Assembly: GCA_009838075.1 (NCBI GenBank)
Contig: VXSG01000081.1
Span: 1 to 64,000, forward strand
Direction of reading: 5' to 3'
Length of the DNA: 64,000 bases
From: Boseongicola sp. SB0665_bin_10
GTDB taxonomy: Bacteria; Pseudomonadota; Alphaproteobacteria; Rhodobacterales; Rhodobacteraceae
Part shown: positions 49,674-58,487 of the stretch, one piece after another
Position numbering within the stretch: position 1 is the first letter of the stretch
How the letters are laid out: the number at the start of each line of letters is the position of its first letter
Notes under the pieces: generated by a model
Databases searched by the model: none
Seen by the model: the letters and a program-made list of their open reading frames with translations, nothing else
What the model was told of the DNA's origin: nothing
Made by a program: the position numbers and the translations under genes

Positions 49674-50513
49674 TCAGGCCTTCATGAGCGCCACTCCGCA
49701 GGCGATGAGACAGGCGGAGGTCCAGCGCCAGCGGGTCACGCGCTCGCTCAGGACGACCGCTGCGATGACCGTGGCGAAGAGGATGCTCGACTCGCGCAGC
49801 GCGGCCACCAGCGCAATCGGCGCCTGCGTGAAGGCCCAGACCGCGATCCAGTAGGAGCCAAGCGACATTGCCCCGGTGACAACCCCGGCTCTCCACACGG
49901 GCACCAGCGCCGAAATTGAGGCGCGCCCGCGGGTCAGAACGGCAAACGTCGTCAAGCCGATGGCATCGCCGATTACCATCCAGAGAATGAATCCTGACGA
50001 CGTGCCCGCGATTCGTGCACCCACCCCGTCGACCAGCGTATAGCTTGCGGTGAAGGCTGCTGTGCCCAACGCCCAGAACATGGCGGAACCGCGCATCCAG
50101 CCCGAGGAAGAGCCCTTTGTTGTCATCAGCAGGATGCCCAGCGATATGGCGAGGATCGCGGCTACCGAGGTTGGCGTGAAGGTGGTGCCAAGGATCAGCG
50201 CCGACCAAACGGTGACGATCAGCGGGGCGGACCCTCGCGCCAACGGGTAGGCCTGACTGAGGTCGGCATGGGCATAGGCCTGCATCAGGAAGATCTTGTA
50301 GCCGACGTGCAACGCCGCCGAGGCGAGAATCCAGCTCCAGGCTTCGGTGGCGGGCTGCGCCACAAAGGGCAGCAGCGGAATTGCAATCCCTGCCTGGACC
50401 AAGGTCAGCAGCAGCAGGGTCGAACGTCGGTCGATGCCCATCTTGACCAGCGAGTTCCATCCGGCATGCAGCAAGGCGGCCACAAGGACTGCCAGGAAAA
50501 CGTGAATTTCCAC
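49674..50513 (-). CDS. EamA/DMT-family transporter
   Basis: 279 residues from a GTG at 50513 (MEIHVFLAVLVAALLHAGWNSLVK); an ATG nine codons earlier is possible. Ten hydrophobic helices in two EamA repeats, with LHVGYKIFLMQAYAHADLSQAYPL and YWIAVWAFTQAPIALVAALRESS at matching positions. Exports or imports small metabolites across the inner membrane. Convergent with the CoA ligase, so it is separately regulated. Confidence 0.85.
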   Translation of the reverse strand: MEIHVFLAVLVAALLHAGWNSLVKMGIDRRSTLLLLTLVQAGIAIPLLPFVAQPATEAWSWILASAALHVGYKIFLMQAYAHADLSQAYPLARGSAPLIVTVWSALILGTTFTPTSVAAILAISLGILLMTTKGSSSGWMRGSAMFWALGTAAFTASYTLVDGVGARIAGTSSGFILWMVIGDAIGLTTFAVLTRGRASISALVPVWRAGVVTGAMSLGSYWIAVWAFTQAPIALVAALRESSILFATVIAAVVLSERVTRWRWTSACLIACGVALMKA

Positions 50514-51560
50514 CGCGAAACAACCTTTCGTGCCTTGCATCTCTACGCGCTTCGTGCAGCGCTGAACCTGATGGCGCTGCGGCTGCGGCGCATGCGACGC
50601 CCGCATTGGGGGCGGTGCTGGAGTTGTGACTCTTACGGCGAGTCCGCGATCCGAAAAAGCGCAATCTTGTGGTGCATTTGTCGGGATCTTGCCTCGTGGG
50701 CGCGTGCGCCGGAAACTGCGGTTGCCCCTTCTGACGACAAGGGATCACCGGAGACGGCGTAGGCGAGCGGGTGCAGTTCTGGCACCCGCCTCGTGGCATG
50801 AGACGAGGGCCGCTGGCCATGGCGACTGCCCGCCAGGCGCAGCACTCGCGCCCAGGGCGACTGGTCTCCGCTCTTGCCGCAGCGAGATGCTTCCCGTTGT
50901 GGAGGTATGGAAATGCATGGGAGACCTGAGGGCGCAGCCCGAAGGGCCAGCGGCAACCGAGGGCGGGACGGACGGCGCGCGGGATCGCGGAGGGCGTCTA
51001 GGGCGAGGAGGAGGTGGCCGCGACGTGGACCGCGGACAGCTGGATGCGCTCTCAGGTTCGGCGCTGGATCCCCAGGGCGCAGGCGCTCGCCGAAGGCGGA
51101 TGGCGCGACCTCGCGCCGCGCTGTCGGACGGACGTCTGAAAGGCGGTGCGGAGACGAAGCCGCCGGACATCCCGTGAAGCCGGGACCTTGCGCCTTCGCA
51201 GGGTGCGGCCCGATCGCGCCGCTTCGCTTTGGCCGGCTGTTCTGGAGGCATTTGGTTGACACGCGATGGCGAGACTTGTCGGCCCGGTCGGGCGGTTCCC
51301 GCGTTGCCTGCCGGAACGCTTCCGTTCGATTCCGGGGCAGGCATTCCGTCATGGGCCGTGCCTTCACCAACGACCAGGCGTGCATCACGGCCGAATTCGC
51401 CCGCTCTCTTGCAAGTCGGGCGTGGCAGGATGCAGGTCAAAGGCGGCGCGGTTTCCACCGCAACGGCGAGCTGGTGCGCGGCTGCTGGCCCGGAGTTCGA
51501 ATTCAAAGGACCACGGTCTTGACGGTGAATTCGCGGTTACGGTTGCGAAAGGGAACACGA
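50514..51560. other. Long region without a supported gene
   Basis: Open frames over 150 codons exist on both strands but lack plausible starts and look Arg/Pro/Gly-rich, as expected from GC-rich non-coding DNA. I recognise nothing and see no repeat array. Confidence 0.4.
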
Positions 51561-51728
51561 ATGCACGTTCGGTCAATTGTTGCGGCGCTGGCCCTTGGAT
51601 CGGTCGCCGCCTGCAAGGCCACGACGGGTCCCGCGCAGCTTCACCTCCGGCCGGACACAATCAGAGCCGCGCCGGGGGAGATTGTCGCGCCAGGCGGTTA
51701 CAACGGATTATCGGCACAGGGAAGATGA
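51561..51728 (+). CDS. Small predicted lipoprotein
   Basis: 55 residues: MHVRSIVAALALGSVAAC then KATTGPAQLHLRPDTIRAAP. A basic start, a hydrophobic core and a lipobox-like VAAC at residues 15-18 indicate signal peptidase II processing, leaving about 38 residues. AAAGGGA lies 8 nt before the ATG. Similar tiny lipoproteins of unknown role are common in Alphaproteobacteria. The ATG-to-lipobox layout is the only evidence. Confidence 0.45.
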   Translation: MHVRSIVAALALGSVAACKATTGPAQLHLRPDTIRAAPGEIVAPGGYNGLSAQGR

Positions 51729-51943
51729 AGGGCAGGGCGTGACAGGCGATTCGCCGTGCTTGCCGGACACGCCGCATTTCGGCGAAAGGGAGATTGCGGA
51801 CTGGGGGCGGACTTCTTGGGCAGTGTCGAACCGGGACCAGGCAAAGGAGGACCGCCGAGCCCGTCAGGGTGCGTCGGAAATTCACCCGATAGCCGGGGCC
51901 ATGAAAAATGCGAAGCGCCGGCCCCGATCGCCAGCATCGCTGC

Positions 51944-52237
51944 CTACCCGGCTGGGCCTTCTAGGACCTTGGCCTCAAGTCCGAAGCCAAGTGCCGACAG
52001 CACGCTGGTCAAGGTGCTCAGCCGGGGATCTCCCTCCTCGCTCAACGCCCTGTACAAGGCCTCGCGCGACACGCCCGATTCCCTGGACACGCCGGTCATT
52101 CCGCGAGCGCGGGCGACCGTGCCAAGCGCGTGAGCGATGAACTTCGGATCGCCGGACTCGAACGCCTCGGAAACAAGCTCCGCCTGGGCTTCCGGAGAAG
52201 TGAGGTATTCCGCCGGAACAAACTTCGTGGTCTTCAT
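51944..52237 (-). CDS. HigA-like antitoxin (probable addiction module antidote)
   Basis: 97 residues. MKTTKFVPAEYLTSPEAQ is the standard start of the addiction-module antidote family; the C-terminal two-thirds is a Cro/XRE helix-turn-helix (ARARGMTGVSRESGVSREAL, LSTLTSVLSALGFGL). GGGAG lies 6-10 nt before the ATG. It neutralises the toxin and represses the operon, presumably at the palindrome 52532-52547. The gene is almost wholly nested in the extended toxin frame. Confidence 0.88.
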   Translation of the reverse strand: MKTTKFVPAEYLTSPEAQAELVSEAFESGDPKFIAHALGTVARARGMTGVSRESGVSREALYRALSEEGDPRLSTLTSVLSALGFGLEAKVLEGPAG

Positions 52238-52529
52238 CGTCAATCTCCCTTGCCAGCCTTTGGGCCATGCGAATGTCCCGCTCCTGCGTTCGCTTGTCGC
52301 CGCCGCACAGCAACAGGAACACCGTCTTGCCGCGCCGGGCAAAGTAGAGCCTGTATCCTGGCCCGTAGTGAATCCTGAATGCCCCGATCCCGCCCGGCAA
52401 CGGCTTCGCGTCGCCCAGATTCCCGGCCTCAATCCGGACAATGCGCTTCGCGATCGCTTCTTGGGCCCTGCGGTCCTTGAGACCGCGAATCCACCTTTCG
52501 AAGACCGGTGTCTGACGCAGCACAAACAT
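51975..52529 (-). CDS. HigB/RelE-like toxin with unusual 3' overlap
   Basis: Residues 1-100 form a complete addiction-module killer protein: MFVLRQTPVFERWIRGLKDR, RIEAGNLGDAKPLPGG, FRIHYGPGYRLYFARRG and LLLCGGDKRTQERDIRMAQRL. The fold is a small mRNA interferase. Such toxins normally stop about here, but this frame has no stop and runs 84 codons further in another phase of the antitoxin gene, to 51975. A one-base change at GAGATTGACG would restore a TGA stop. Either a frameshift mutation or a natural overlapped extension; the toxin may be inactive. The ATG is 6 nt behind a -10 box. Confidence 0.8.
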   Translation of the reverse strand: MFVLRQTPVFERWIRGLKDRRAQEAIAKRIVRIEAGNLGDAKPLPGGIGAFRIHYGPGYRLYFARRGKTVFLLLCGGDKRTQERDIRMAQRLAREIDDEDHEVCSGGIPHFSGSPGGACFRGVRVRRSEVHRSRAWHGRPRSRNDRRVQGIGRVARGLVQGVERGGRSPAEHLDQRAVGTWLRT

Positions 52530-52531
52530 GC

Positions 52532-52564
52532 GTAACTTATAGGTTACACTGCCCGAGACGTCAA
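52532..52564 (-). promoter_or_regulatory. Promoter and operator of the toxin-antitoxin pair
   Basis: On the minus strand: TTGACG (52559-52564), 17 nt, TATAAG (52536-52541), 6 nt, ATG at 52529. GTAACTTATAGGTTAC (plus strand 52532-52547) is a 16-bp palindrome with one mismatch overlapping the -10, a likely antitoxin operator. The start-codon distance again predicts a leaderless transcript. The rest of 52565-52844 has nothing recognisable. Confidence 0.7.
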
Positions 52565-52844
52565 GGCTGTCGCCTCTGGCCGACCAGAATTTCGCAAAGC
52601 GGACGGCGGAGCAAAACGCGATCGCGCGACGATCGGCCGCCGCGGTCAGAGTTGGCTGCCTCCGCCTCTTCGGAACGACGGCGATGGCCGGGTACAGGCC
52701 CGAGTCCGCGCTGCCGCGTTCCGTAGCGTCCCGCTCTGCGTCCTTTCGCGACCGATCGGCACTGCAGCCGCTCCTGGCGCTCCTCGGCCGGCGGCGCTGG
52801 CCATCAATTGAAACTGGATGACGCTGCTAGAATGTGGCGCGCGT

Positions 52845-53234
52845 CTAGGGCGCGGCCGCCAACGCCTCGACCTCGACCCTGAATTCGGGGCGGGTGAAGC
52901 CCGAGACAATGAGCAAGGTGGAGGACGGAAGCCGGGCCGCGTCTTTCAAGAACTCGTCCCGGGCGCGCATGTAGCCGGCCATGTGGGCGCGGTCAGTGAC
53001 ATAGGCCGACACATGTGCCACGTCGCGTGAAGTCATTCTGCTTTCGCGCAGGACCTGGGCGATGTTCGCAAAGCAGATCACGGCCTGGGAGTAGGCGTCT
53101 TCCGGGACGCTGTCGTCGGCGCGAATCCCCAGTTGGCCTGAGGTCCGGACTAGGCGCCAACCCGCCGGAATTTCAACGCCGTGCGCATATCGCGCAAACG
53201 GCGGTCTCAACGTCTCAGGCGTCAGCGATCTCAT
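52845..53234 (-). CDS. ridA: RidA-family enamine/imine deaminase
   Basis: 129 residues from the ATG at 53234. The YjgF/RidA pattern is present: VRTSGQLGIRADDSVPEDAYSQ, a CFANIAQVLRESRM helix, DVAHVSAYVTD, and SSTLLIVSGFTRPEFRVEVEALA at the end (conserved R and E of the active cleft). It hydrolyses reactive enamines or imines, for example those made by flavin amine oxidases. It is divergent from cluster 2 and may serve its oxidase step. Confidence 0.85.
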   Translation of the reverse strand: MRSLTPETLRPPFARYAHGVEIPAGWRLVRTSGQLGIRADDSVPEDAYSQAVICFANIAQVLRESRMTSRDVAHVSAYVTDRAHMAGYMRARDEFLKDAARLPSSTLLIVSGFTRPEFRVEVEALAAAP

Positions 53235-53365
53235 GTCACTCGGCAATTCCCGTCTCGTTTCATCCTTGTCAGCATGGAAATTATTTGCAAGCATGGGTGC
53301 ACATCTCTGGCACGGATCGAATTCAAGGGCCACGCAACACGGCATTCGCCACGGAGGGCGTGAAT

Positions 53366-54064
53366 ATGGGGCGGCGTGTGCTCTTGGTCCGTCATGGCCA
53401 TGAACCTGCGGATGACCGGGTGGTCACCTGGTTGACGCAAGCTGGATTCGAAATTGACAGCCGCAAGCCGTTCGCGGGCGAACGCCTCGGAGAACCCGGC
53501 GACGACCTGTGCGGCACTGTCGTCTTCGGCGGCATCTACAATGTCTACGAGACCGACAGGCACTCGTTCCTGAACGAGGAGTACCGCTGGATCGATCGCT
53601 GCATCGAGGTGGATGTTCCGGTCCTGGGAATCTGTCAAGGTGCGCAGATGATTGCCCATCACCTGGGCGCCTGGGCAGGTGCGCGCGAGGACGGGGCTTT
53701 CGAATTCGGCTATTTCCGGGTCGATCCGACGGCCGAGGCGGCGGGATTCATGGACGCGCCGTTGTGGGTGACGCAGGCGCACTTCCACACATTCGACCTG
53801 CCGGGCGGCGCCGTGCGCCTGGCCGCAAACGACAACTACGAAAACCAGGCGTTCCGATATGGCGACAAGGTCTTCGGCCTGCAGTTTCATCCGGAAGTCA
53901 CCATCGAGGGGTTTCGCCGTTGGCAGAACCAGAAATGGGACGTCTACGGCCGCCCCGGAGTTCAGCCGCCCGAAGTTCAGACCCGGCTGATGCTTGAGCA
54001 CGACGCGGCGCAGGCGGAGTGGTTCCACGGTTTTCTCGACGGTCTGTTCGGGAGGCCGTCATGA
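53366..54064 (+). CDS. Class-I glutamine amidotransferase-like protein
   Basis: 232 residues; GGAGGG lies upstream of the ATG at 53366. Nucleophile Cys in VLGICQGAQMIAHHLG (about 89), His-x-Glu in VFGLQFHPEVTIEG (about 176-178). This is the triad of GATase-1 enzymes that hydrolyse glutamine or gamma-glutamyl amides. No synthetase partner is nearby, so it may act as a free-standing amidase. First gene of cluster 2; the stop overlaps the next ATG. Confidence 0.85.
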   Translation: MGRRVLLVRHGHEPADDRVVTWLTQAGFEIDSRKPFAGERLGEPGDDLCGTVVFGGIYNVYETDRHSFLNEEYRWIDRCIEVDVPVLGICQGAQMIAHHLGAWAGAREDGAFEFGYFRVDPTAEAAGFMDAPLWVTQAHFHTFDLPGGAVRLAANDNYENQAFRYGDKVFGLQFHPEVTIEGFRRWQNQKWDVYGRPGVQPPEVQTRLMLEHDAAQAEWFHGFLDGLFGRPS

Positions 54065-54852
54065 GCGTTCAGGGCTATTGGGCCGAGCAAAGCGCGCCCG
54101 TGTTCCGGACCCTGCCGGCCAACCTCGTTGCGGTTCTTCCGGTCGGTGCCATCGAACAGCACGGACCGCATCTGCCGGTTTCGGTCGATCGGGACCTGGT
54201 GGACGCCACGGTGACGCGTTGCCTTGCCCATCTCGCCCCTGACCAGGACGTCCTGTTCCTGCCAACGCTGGGCATCACCAAGAGTGGAGAGCATGACCGC
54301 CATCCCGGCACGCTCAGCCTGTCAGCCGACACGCTTCTTGCGACGCTGCGCGACATCGGATCCTCCGTTGCGCGTGCCGGCGTCGAGCGGCTGTTCTTTC
54401 TGAACGGGCATGGCGGCAATGTCGCGGTCCTGGACATCGCGGCGCGCGACCTGCGAATCTCGCATGACATGATCGTCGCAACCGGGTCCTGGATTGGATT
54501 TGCGGAATTCGGGGGCGTGATCGACGCAACGGCGCTGGAAGACGACATTCATGCCGGTGACACCGAAACCTCGGCGATGCTGGCGGCAAGACCGGAGTTG
54601 GTCGATGCGGACCAGGCGCGGAATTTCGTGTCCGCGACCGGCGCGTGGAAAGAGGCGAACCGCTTCATCGGCCTGACGGGGCGGGCGGTGCGCCCGGCAT
54701 GGATCATCGACGACCTGAACGTCGACGGGGCCTGCGGCGACGCTTCGGGCGCCACGGCAGAAAAAGGCAGGCACCTGCTGGATACGGCGGCCCGCAACCT
54801 TGCGCTCTTTCTGGCAGAGTTCGCCCGCTTCGATCCGCGCATGCGCTCATGA
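54061..54852 (+). CDS. Creatininase-family amidase
   Basis: 263 residues. Metal-binding pattern: VGAIEQHGPHLPVSVDRDL (Glu, His, Asp), a NGHGGNVAVLD motif and DDIHAGDTETSAM (His and Glu). The family opens cyclic amides (creatinine), or deformylates FAPy and similar compounds, using Zn or Mn. Overlaps both neighbours by ATGA. Creatinine is possible but unproven. Confidence 0.88.
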   Translation: MSVQGYWAEQSAPVFRTLPANLVAVLPVGAIEQHGPHLPVSVDRDLVDATVTRCLAHLAPDQDVLFLPTLGITKSGEHDRHPGTLSLSADTLLATLRDIGSSVARAGVERLFFLNGHGGNVAVLDIAARDLRISHDMIVATGSWIGFAEFGGVIDATALEDDIHAGDTETSAMLAARPELVDADQARNFVSATGAWKEANRFIGLTGRAVRPAWIIDDLNVDGACGDASGATAEKGRHLLDTAARNLALFLAEFARFDPRMRS

Positions 54853-56096
54853 TTGCGCTGCACGCCACCGATCTCGTGCTGCCGAATGTGAGGGTTCCGG
54901 CCTCGCTGGTCGCGCGCATGGACAAGTTCGGCGGCGCGAGAGACCAGGACTGCGTGCACGGCGACCTGCTCATCCGCAACGGGCGTGCGGAACGACTGGT
55001 TCCGGCGAGACCGTCGGACGCGTTGCCACGGGTTGTCATGCCGAAACTGACCGAGTGCCATGTTCATCTCGACAAATGCTACACGATTTCCCGCATGAAC
55101 GGCGTCAGGGGCGGTCTGCAGGCCGCAATTGCTGCGCAGGCCGCGGATCGTGTTCACTGGACCCGGCGCGACATTCGATCCCGCGCCATGCGAGGGCTGG
55201 AAGAGCTCATCTCCAGTGGCTGCGGAACTGTCAGAAGCCACGTGGATTGGGGTCGGGACGACAATCCAAATGCGCCGTCGCTTGCCTGGTCGGTTCTCCG
55301 CGAAATGGCCCAGGAATGCAGTGATCGCGTGACCTTGCAATTGGCGCCATTGACCGACGTCGAACAGATCGCGGATCCTGGAGTCGCGGATGCGATTGCC
55401 AGGGAGATTGCCTCCGGTGGCGGCACATTCGGAGTCTTCGTCTTCGATCAGGCAGACCGGCGGAAAGGAATCCGGCAGGCATTCGAGGCGGCCGACAGGT
55501 ATGGCCTTGCGCTGGACTTTCACGTTGACGAAGGGCTGGACGACAGGCTCGACGGATTGGAGATCATCGCCGACCTGGCGATCGAGACCGGCTTCCAGGG
55601 GCCGGTCCTGTGCGGGCATGCCTGCAAGCTGATGAACCTCGATCCGGAATCGCTGAAGATTCTTTCCGAGAAGCTCGTGCTCTCCGGAATTGCCGTTGCG
55701 GCTCTTCCGGCGGCGAATCTCTTTCTCCAGGGACGGGCAGCCGGAACGCCCGACCGGCGCGGTGTGACACGGATCCGGGAGCTTTGTGCCGCTGGTGTCC
55801 CGGTTGCTGTCGGCACCGACAATGTGCAGGACGCCTTTTGTCCCCTGGGTCGGCACGACCCACGCCAGTCGCTCGCACTGGCCGTTCTTGCCGCGCATCT
55901 GGACCCGCCCCTTGGCAGCCATTTCCCGATGATCACCATCAGCGCCAGGAGAGCGCTTGGTCTGGCGCCCTGCCATGTCGACGGTGCCGCGGCCGAAGAC
56001 CTGATCCTTTTCGACGCCGCAACCACGTCAGACATGCTTGCGGGGGTCTCGCCTCCCAAGGGGATTTCCGCCGCTTTCCAGGGAGAGTGCGCATGA
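54849..56096 (+). CDS. Amidohydrolase, cytosine-deaminase-like
   Basis: 415 residues. Metal ligands in TECHVHLDKCY (HxH), LDFHVDEGLDD (His, Glu), CGHACKL (His) and VGTDNVQDAF (Asp), the set of CodA-type deaminases. Relatives deaminate cytosine, creatinine-like or isocytosine-like rings. The substrate should be a ring with an exocyclic amine or imine. Translationally coupled with the creatininase and the flavoprotein genes. Confidence 0.85.
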   Translation: MIALHATDLVLPNVRVPASLVARMDKFGGARDQDCVHGDLLIRNGRAERLVPARPSDALPRVVMPKLTECHVHLDKCYTISRMNGVRGGLQAAIAAQAADRVHWTRRDIRSRAMRGLEELISSGCGTVRSHVDWGRDDNPNAPSLAWSVLREMAQECSDRVTLQLAPLTDVEQIADPGVADAIAREIASGGGTFGVFVFDQADRRKGIRQAFEAADRYGLALDFHVDEGLDDRLDGLEIIADLAIETGFQGPVLCGHACKLMNLDPESLKILSEKLVLSGIAVAALPAANLFLQGRAAGTPDRRGVTRIRELCAAGVPVAVGTDNVQDAFCPLGRHDPRQSLALAVLAAHLDPPLGSHFPMITISARRALGLAPCHVDGAAAEDLILFDAATTSDMLAGVSPPKGISAAFQGECA

Positions 56097-57499
56097 ATTC
56101 GATTTCCGGCAAGGTATTCATCGACTGGGACGCCTTCGCCGCCCGGCTGTCGCCGGTCGAGGTGATTGACGAACCGGCACTGGTGAAGAAGCGATCGCGC
56201 GACTTCTTCTGGTACAGCCCGATCCTGAACGAAGCGCTCAAGGGATGCTTTGGCGACCTGGTCGCGGTTCCAAAGACCGTCGAGGAAATGAAGCATTGCC
56301 TGAAGGTGGCCCATGACGCGGAGGTTCCGATCGTGCTGCGCGGGGGAGGCACGGGAAACTACGGGCAGTCGGTTCCGGTCGAAGGCGGATTGATCGTCGA
56401 GACGACGTCGATGAACCGGATTCTGGCCGTCGGCGACGGATTCGTCAACACGGAAGCAGGTGCCTTGATGGCGGACATCAACCGTGCATTGAAGGCGACC
56501 GGTCAGGAAATGGCAATGTTCCCGTCGACGCAGGACATCGCCACCATCGGCGGGTTCGTGGCCGGGGGGTCCGTCGGCATCGGATCGCTGGCGACCGGGG
56601 CGTTGCGCGAGCCCGGCAACCTGATCGAGATCAAGGCGCTTTCGGTCGAGAAGCAGCCGCAAGAACACGTCTTCCGCGGCGAGGATGTCCTGAAAGTGCA
56701 CCATGCCTGGGGGCTGAATGGCGTCATCACGGAGGTGACGTTGCGTGCCGTTGCCAGCCGGGACTGGATCGCCTGCATGGCAACCTTTGACGATTACCGC
56801 AGCGCCTTCGGGGCTGGCTTTGCCGCGGCCTCTGCCAACGGCATCGCGCCGAAAATGGTGAGTGTCGTGGATGCTCGCATCGTGGAGTACTTTCCGCGCT
56901 TGAAGGGGCATTTGAGCGAAGGACGAGATCTCCTGGCCTGCTACGTTCCGGCAGAGGATGTGGATTCGGTCCGTGCCCTGATCGCGGACCAGGGCGGCCG
57001 GCTTGAATTGACGCTCGGCGATGAAGACCGGGAGGCGGCCGGCATTCCGCACGTCTTCGAGTTCTGCTTCAATCACACCACGCTGCAGGTCCTGAAATCT
57101 GACCGCTCCGCGACATACCAGCAGGTGAACGTGCCTGACCCGTCGGACGCCGACGCCCTTGCGGACCTGCGGCAGGATCTGGGCGACGACGTGTGGACAC
57201 ATCATGAATTCATCCGCCTCGGCGGCAAGGTCGTGGCCGTCGATTTGCCGATCATCTGGTATTCCGGCAAGGAGCGGCTTGACGCGATCAACAGGACCTA
57301 CGAGGCGCACGGCTGCTCCGTCTTCGACGCGCACACCAACGAGGTTGAACGTGGGGGAATGCACACGGCCGACTACACCCATCTGGCATGGAAGAAGCGT
57401 CTCGATCCGAAGGGTCTCCTGAACAGCGCCAAGTCCGCCGCCTGGCATCAGGTCAAGCACCTGACCGCCGATGAAATCAAGGCCAAGGCGGTGACGTGA
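56093..57499 (+). CDS. FAD-binding oxidoreductase (VAO/PCMH type)
   Basis: 468 residues. FAD domain: LVAVPKTVEEMKHCLKVAHD, the VPIVLRGGGTGNYGQSVP loop (about 80-97), MFPSTQDIATIGGFVAGG (about 143-160). The C-terminal substrate domain ends LDPKGLLNSAKSAAW (family LDPKG-(I/L)-(L/M)-N motif). Relatives oxidise hydroxy acids, alcohols or amines. It follows the amidohydrolase through an ATGA overlap, so it probably oxidises a hydrolysis product. Confidence 0.85.
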   Translation: MNSISGKVFIDWDAFAARLSPVEVIDEPALVKKRSRDFFWYSPILNEALKGCFGDLVAVPKTVEEMKHCLKVAHDAEVPIVLRGGGTGNYGQSVPVEGGLIVETTSMNRILAVGDGFVNTEAGALMADINRALKATGQEMAMFPSTQDIATIGGFVAGGSVGIGSLATGALREPGNLIEIKALSVEKQPQEHVFRGEDVLKVHHAWGLNGVITEVTLRAVASRDWIACMATFDDYRSAFGAGFAAASANGIAPKMVSVVDARIVEYFPRLKGHLSEGRDLLACYVPAEDVDSVRALIADQGGRLELTLGDEDREAAGIPHVFEFCFNHTTLQVLKSDRSATYQQVNVPDPSDADALADLRQDLGDDVWTHHEFIRLGGKVVAVDLPIIWYSGKERLDAINRTYEAHGCSVFDAHTNEVERGGMHTADYTHLAWKKRLDPKGLLNSAKSAAWHQVKHLTADEIKAKAVT

Positions 57500-57509
57500 G
57501 CATCCCGCG

Positions 57510-58394
57510 ATGTCCAACTTGAAGACGATCCCCCTCAACCGGCACTTCGGCGTGGAAGTGTCTGGATTGCCCTTGGCAGACTTCGTTCCTTCGGGACGGT
57601 TCGGGGAACTGCGCGCATTGTTCGAGGAGCATGCCGCGCTCATGTTTCGCGTGCAGGATTTCGACGACGCCGCGCATCTTGAACTGGCGCGCGCCTTTGG
57701 CCCGATAGAGGATCGCAAGGCCGACGAACGCAAGCCAGGCGATGAATTCGCGATTCCCAAGGTCACCAATGTGCAGTCCGACAGTTCCCTCGACGGCGAC
57801 ATGGACTTGCACAGGCTGCATCTGGAATCGAATTTCCTTTGGCATGCCGACAGCACCTTCATGCCGACGCCGGCATTGACCAACATTCTCACGGCGCGCG
57901 TGGTGACCACGGTGGGCGGCGAGACCGAGCTCGCCTCGACCCGGGCCGCCTGGGTGGCAATGCCCGAGGAACTGCGGACCCGAATTCGGGACCGTGGCAT
58001 TTGGCACCACTATTCCGTCTCGCGGGCAAAGATCTCCCCGGAGCTGGCCGGGCATCCGATGTTCCACAAATGGCCGGCGACCCGCTGGAAGGCGATCTGG
58101 ACCAATCCGGTGAACGGTCGCGAGGCGCTTTACATTGCGTCGCACGCCTATAGGGTTGACGGGTATGACGAGGCCGAGGGCACGGAATTGCTGGACGAAT
58201 TGATGGAGTTCTGCACGCAGCCCGAATTCACGTATTCCCACCAATGGGAGGTGGGCGACGTCCTGATCTGGGATCAACGGGCGGTATTGCATCGAGGAAG
58301 GCCATGGCCCGACAACCAGGCCAGGACCCTGTCCAGCATTTGCTGCTCGGTGACCGATGCCGACGGCGTTGCAACGATGCGCATGCCGCGGTGA
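57510..58394 (+). CDS. TauD/TfdA-family 2-oxoglutarate dioxygenase
   Basis: 294 residues. Iron ligands: WHADSTF (His and Asp, about 112-114) and the distal His in AVLHRGRPW (about 259-266); the Arg for 2-oxoglutarate lies in the GRPWPDNQARTL stretch. Family members hydroxylate taurine, 2,4-D, sulfate esters or carnitine precursors (gamma-butyrobetaine). Ten nt after the flavoprotein gene. It would release an oxidised product plus succinate and CO2. Taurine is not implied without a taurine importer. Confidence 0.85.
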   Translation: MSNLKTIPLNRHFGVEVSGLPLADFVPSGRFGELRALFEEHAALMFRVQDFDDAAHLELARAFGPIEDRKADERKPGDEFAIPKVTNVQSDSSLDGDMDLHRLHLESNFLWHADSTFMPTPALTNILTARVVTTVGGETELASTRAAWVAMPEELRTRIRDRGIWHHYSVSRAKISPELAGHPMFHKWPATRWKAIWTNPVNGREALYIASHAYRVDGYDEAEGTELLDELMEFCTQPEFTYSHQWEVGDVLIWDQRAVLHRGRPWPDNQARTLSSICCSVTDADGVATMRMPR

Positions 58395-58487
58395 CAGGAC
58401 GTGCGGCCATTTTCGGATGCCGCCAAACAGGAAGGGTCTGCTGACCATCCGCAGGCCCCTGACATGACCAGAAAGGGAGGAATTCAA

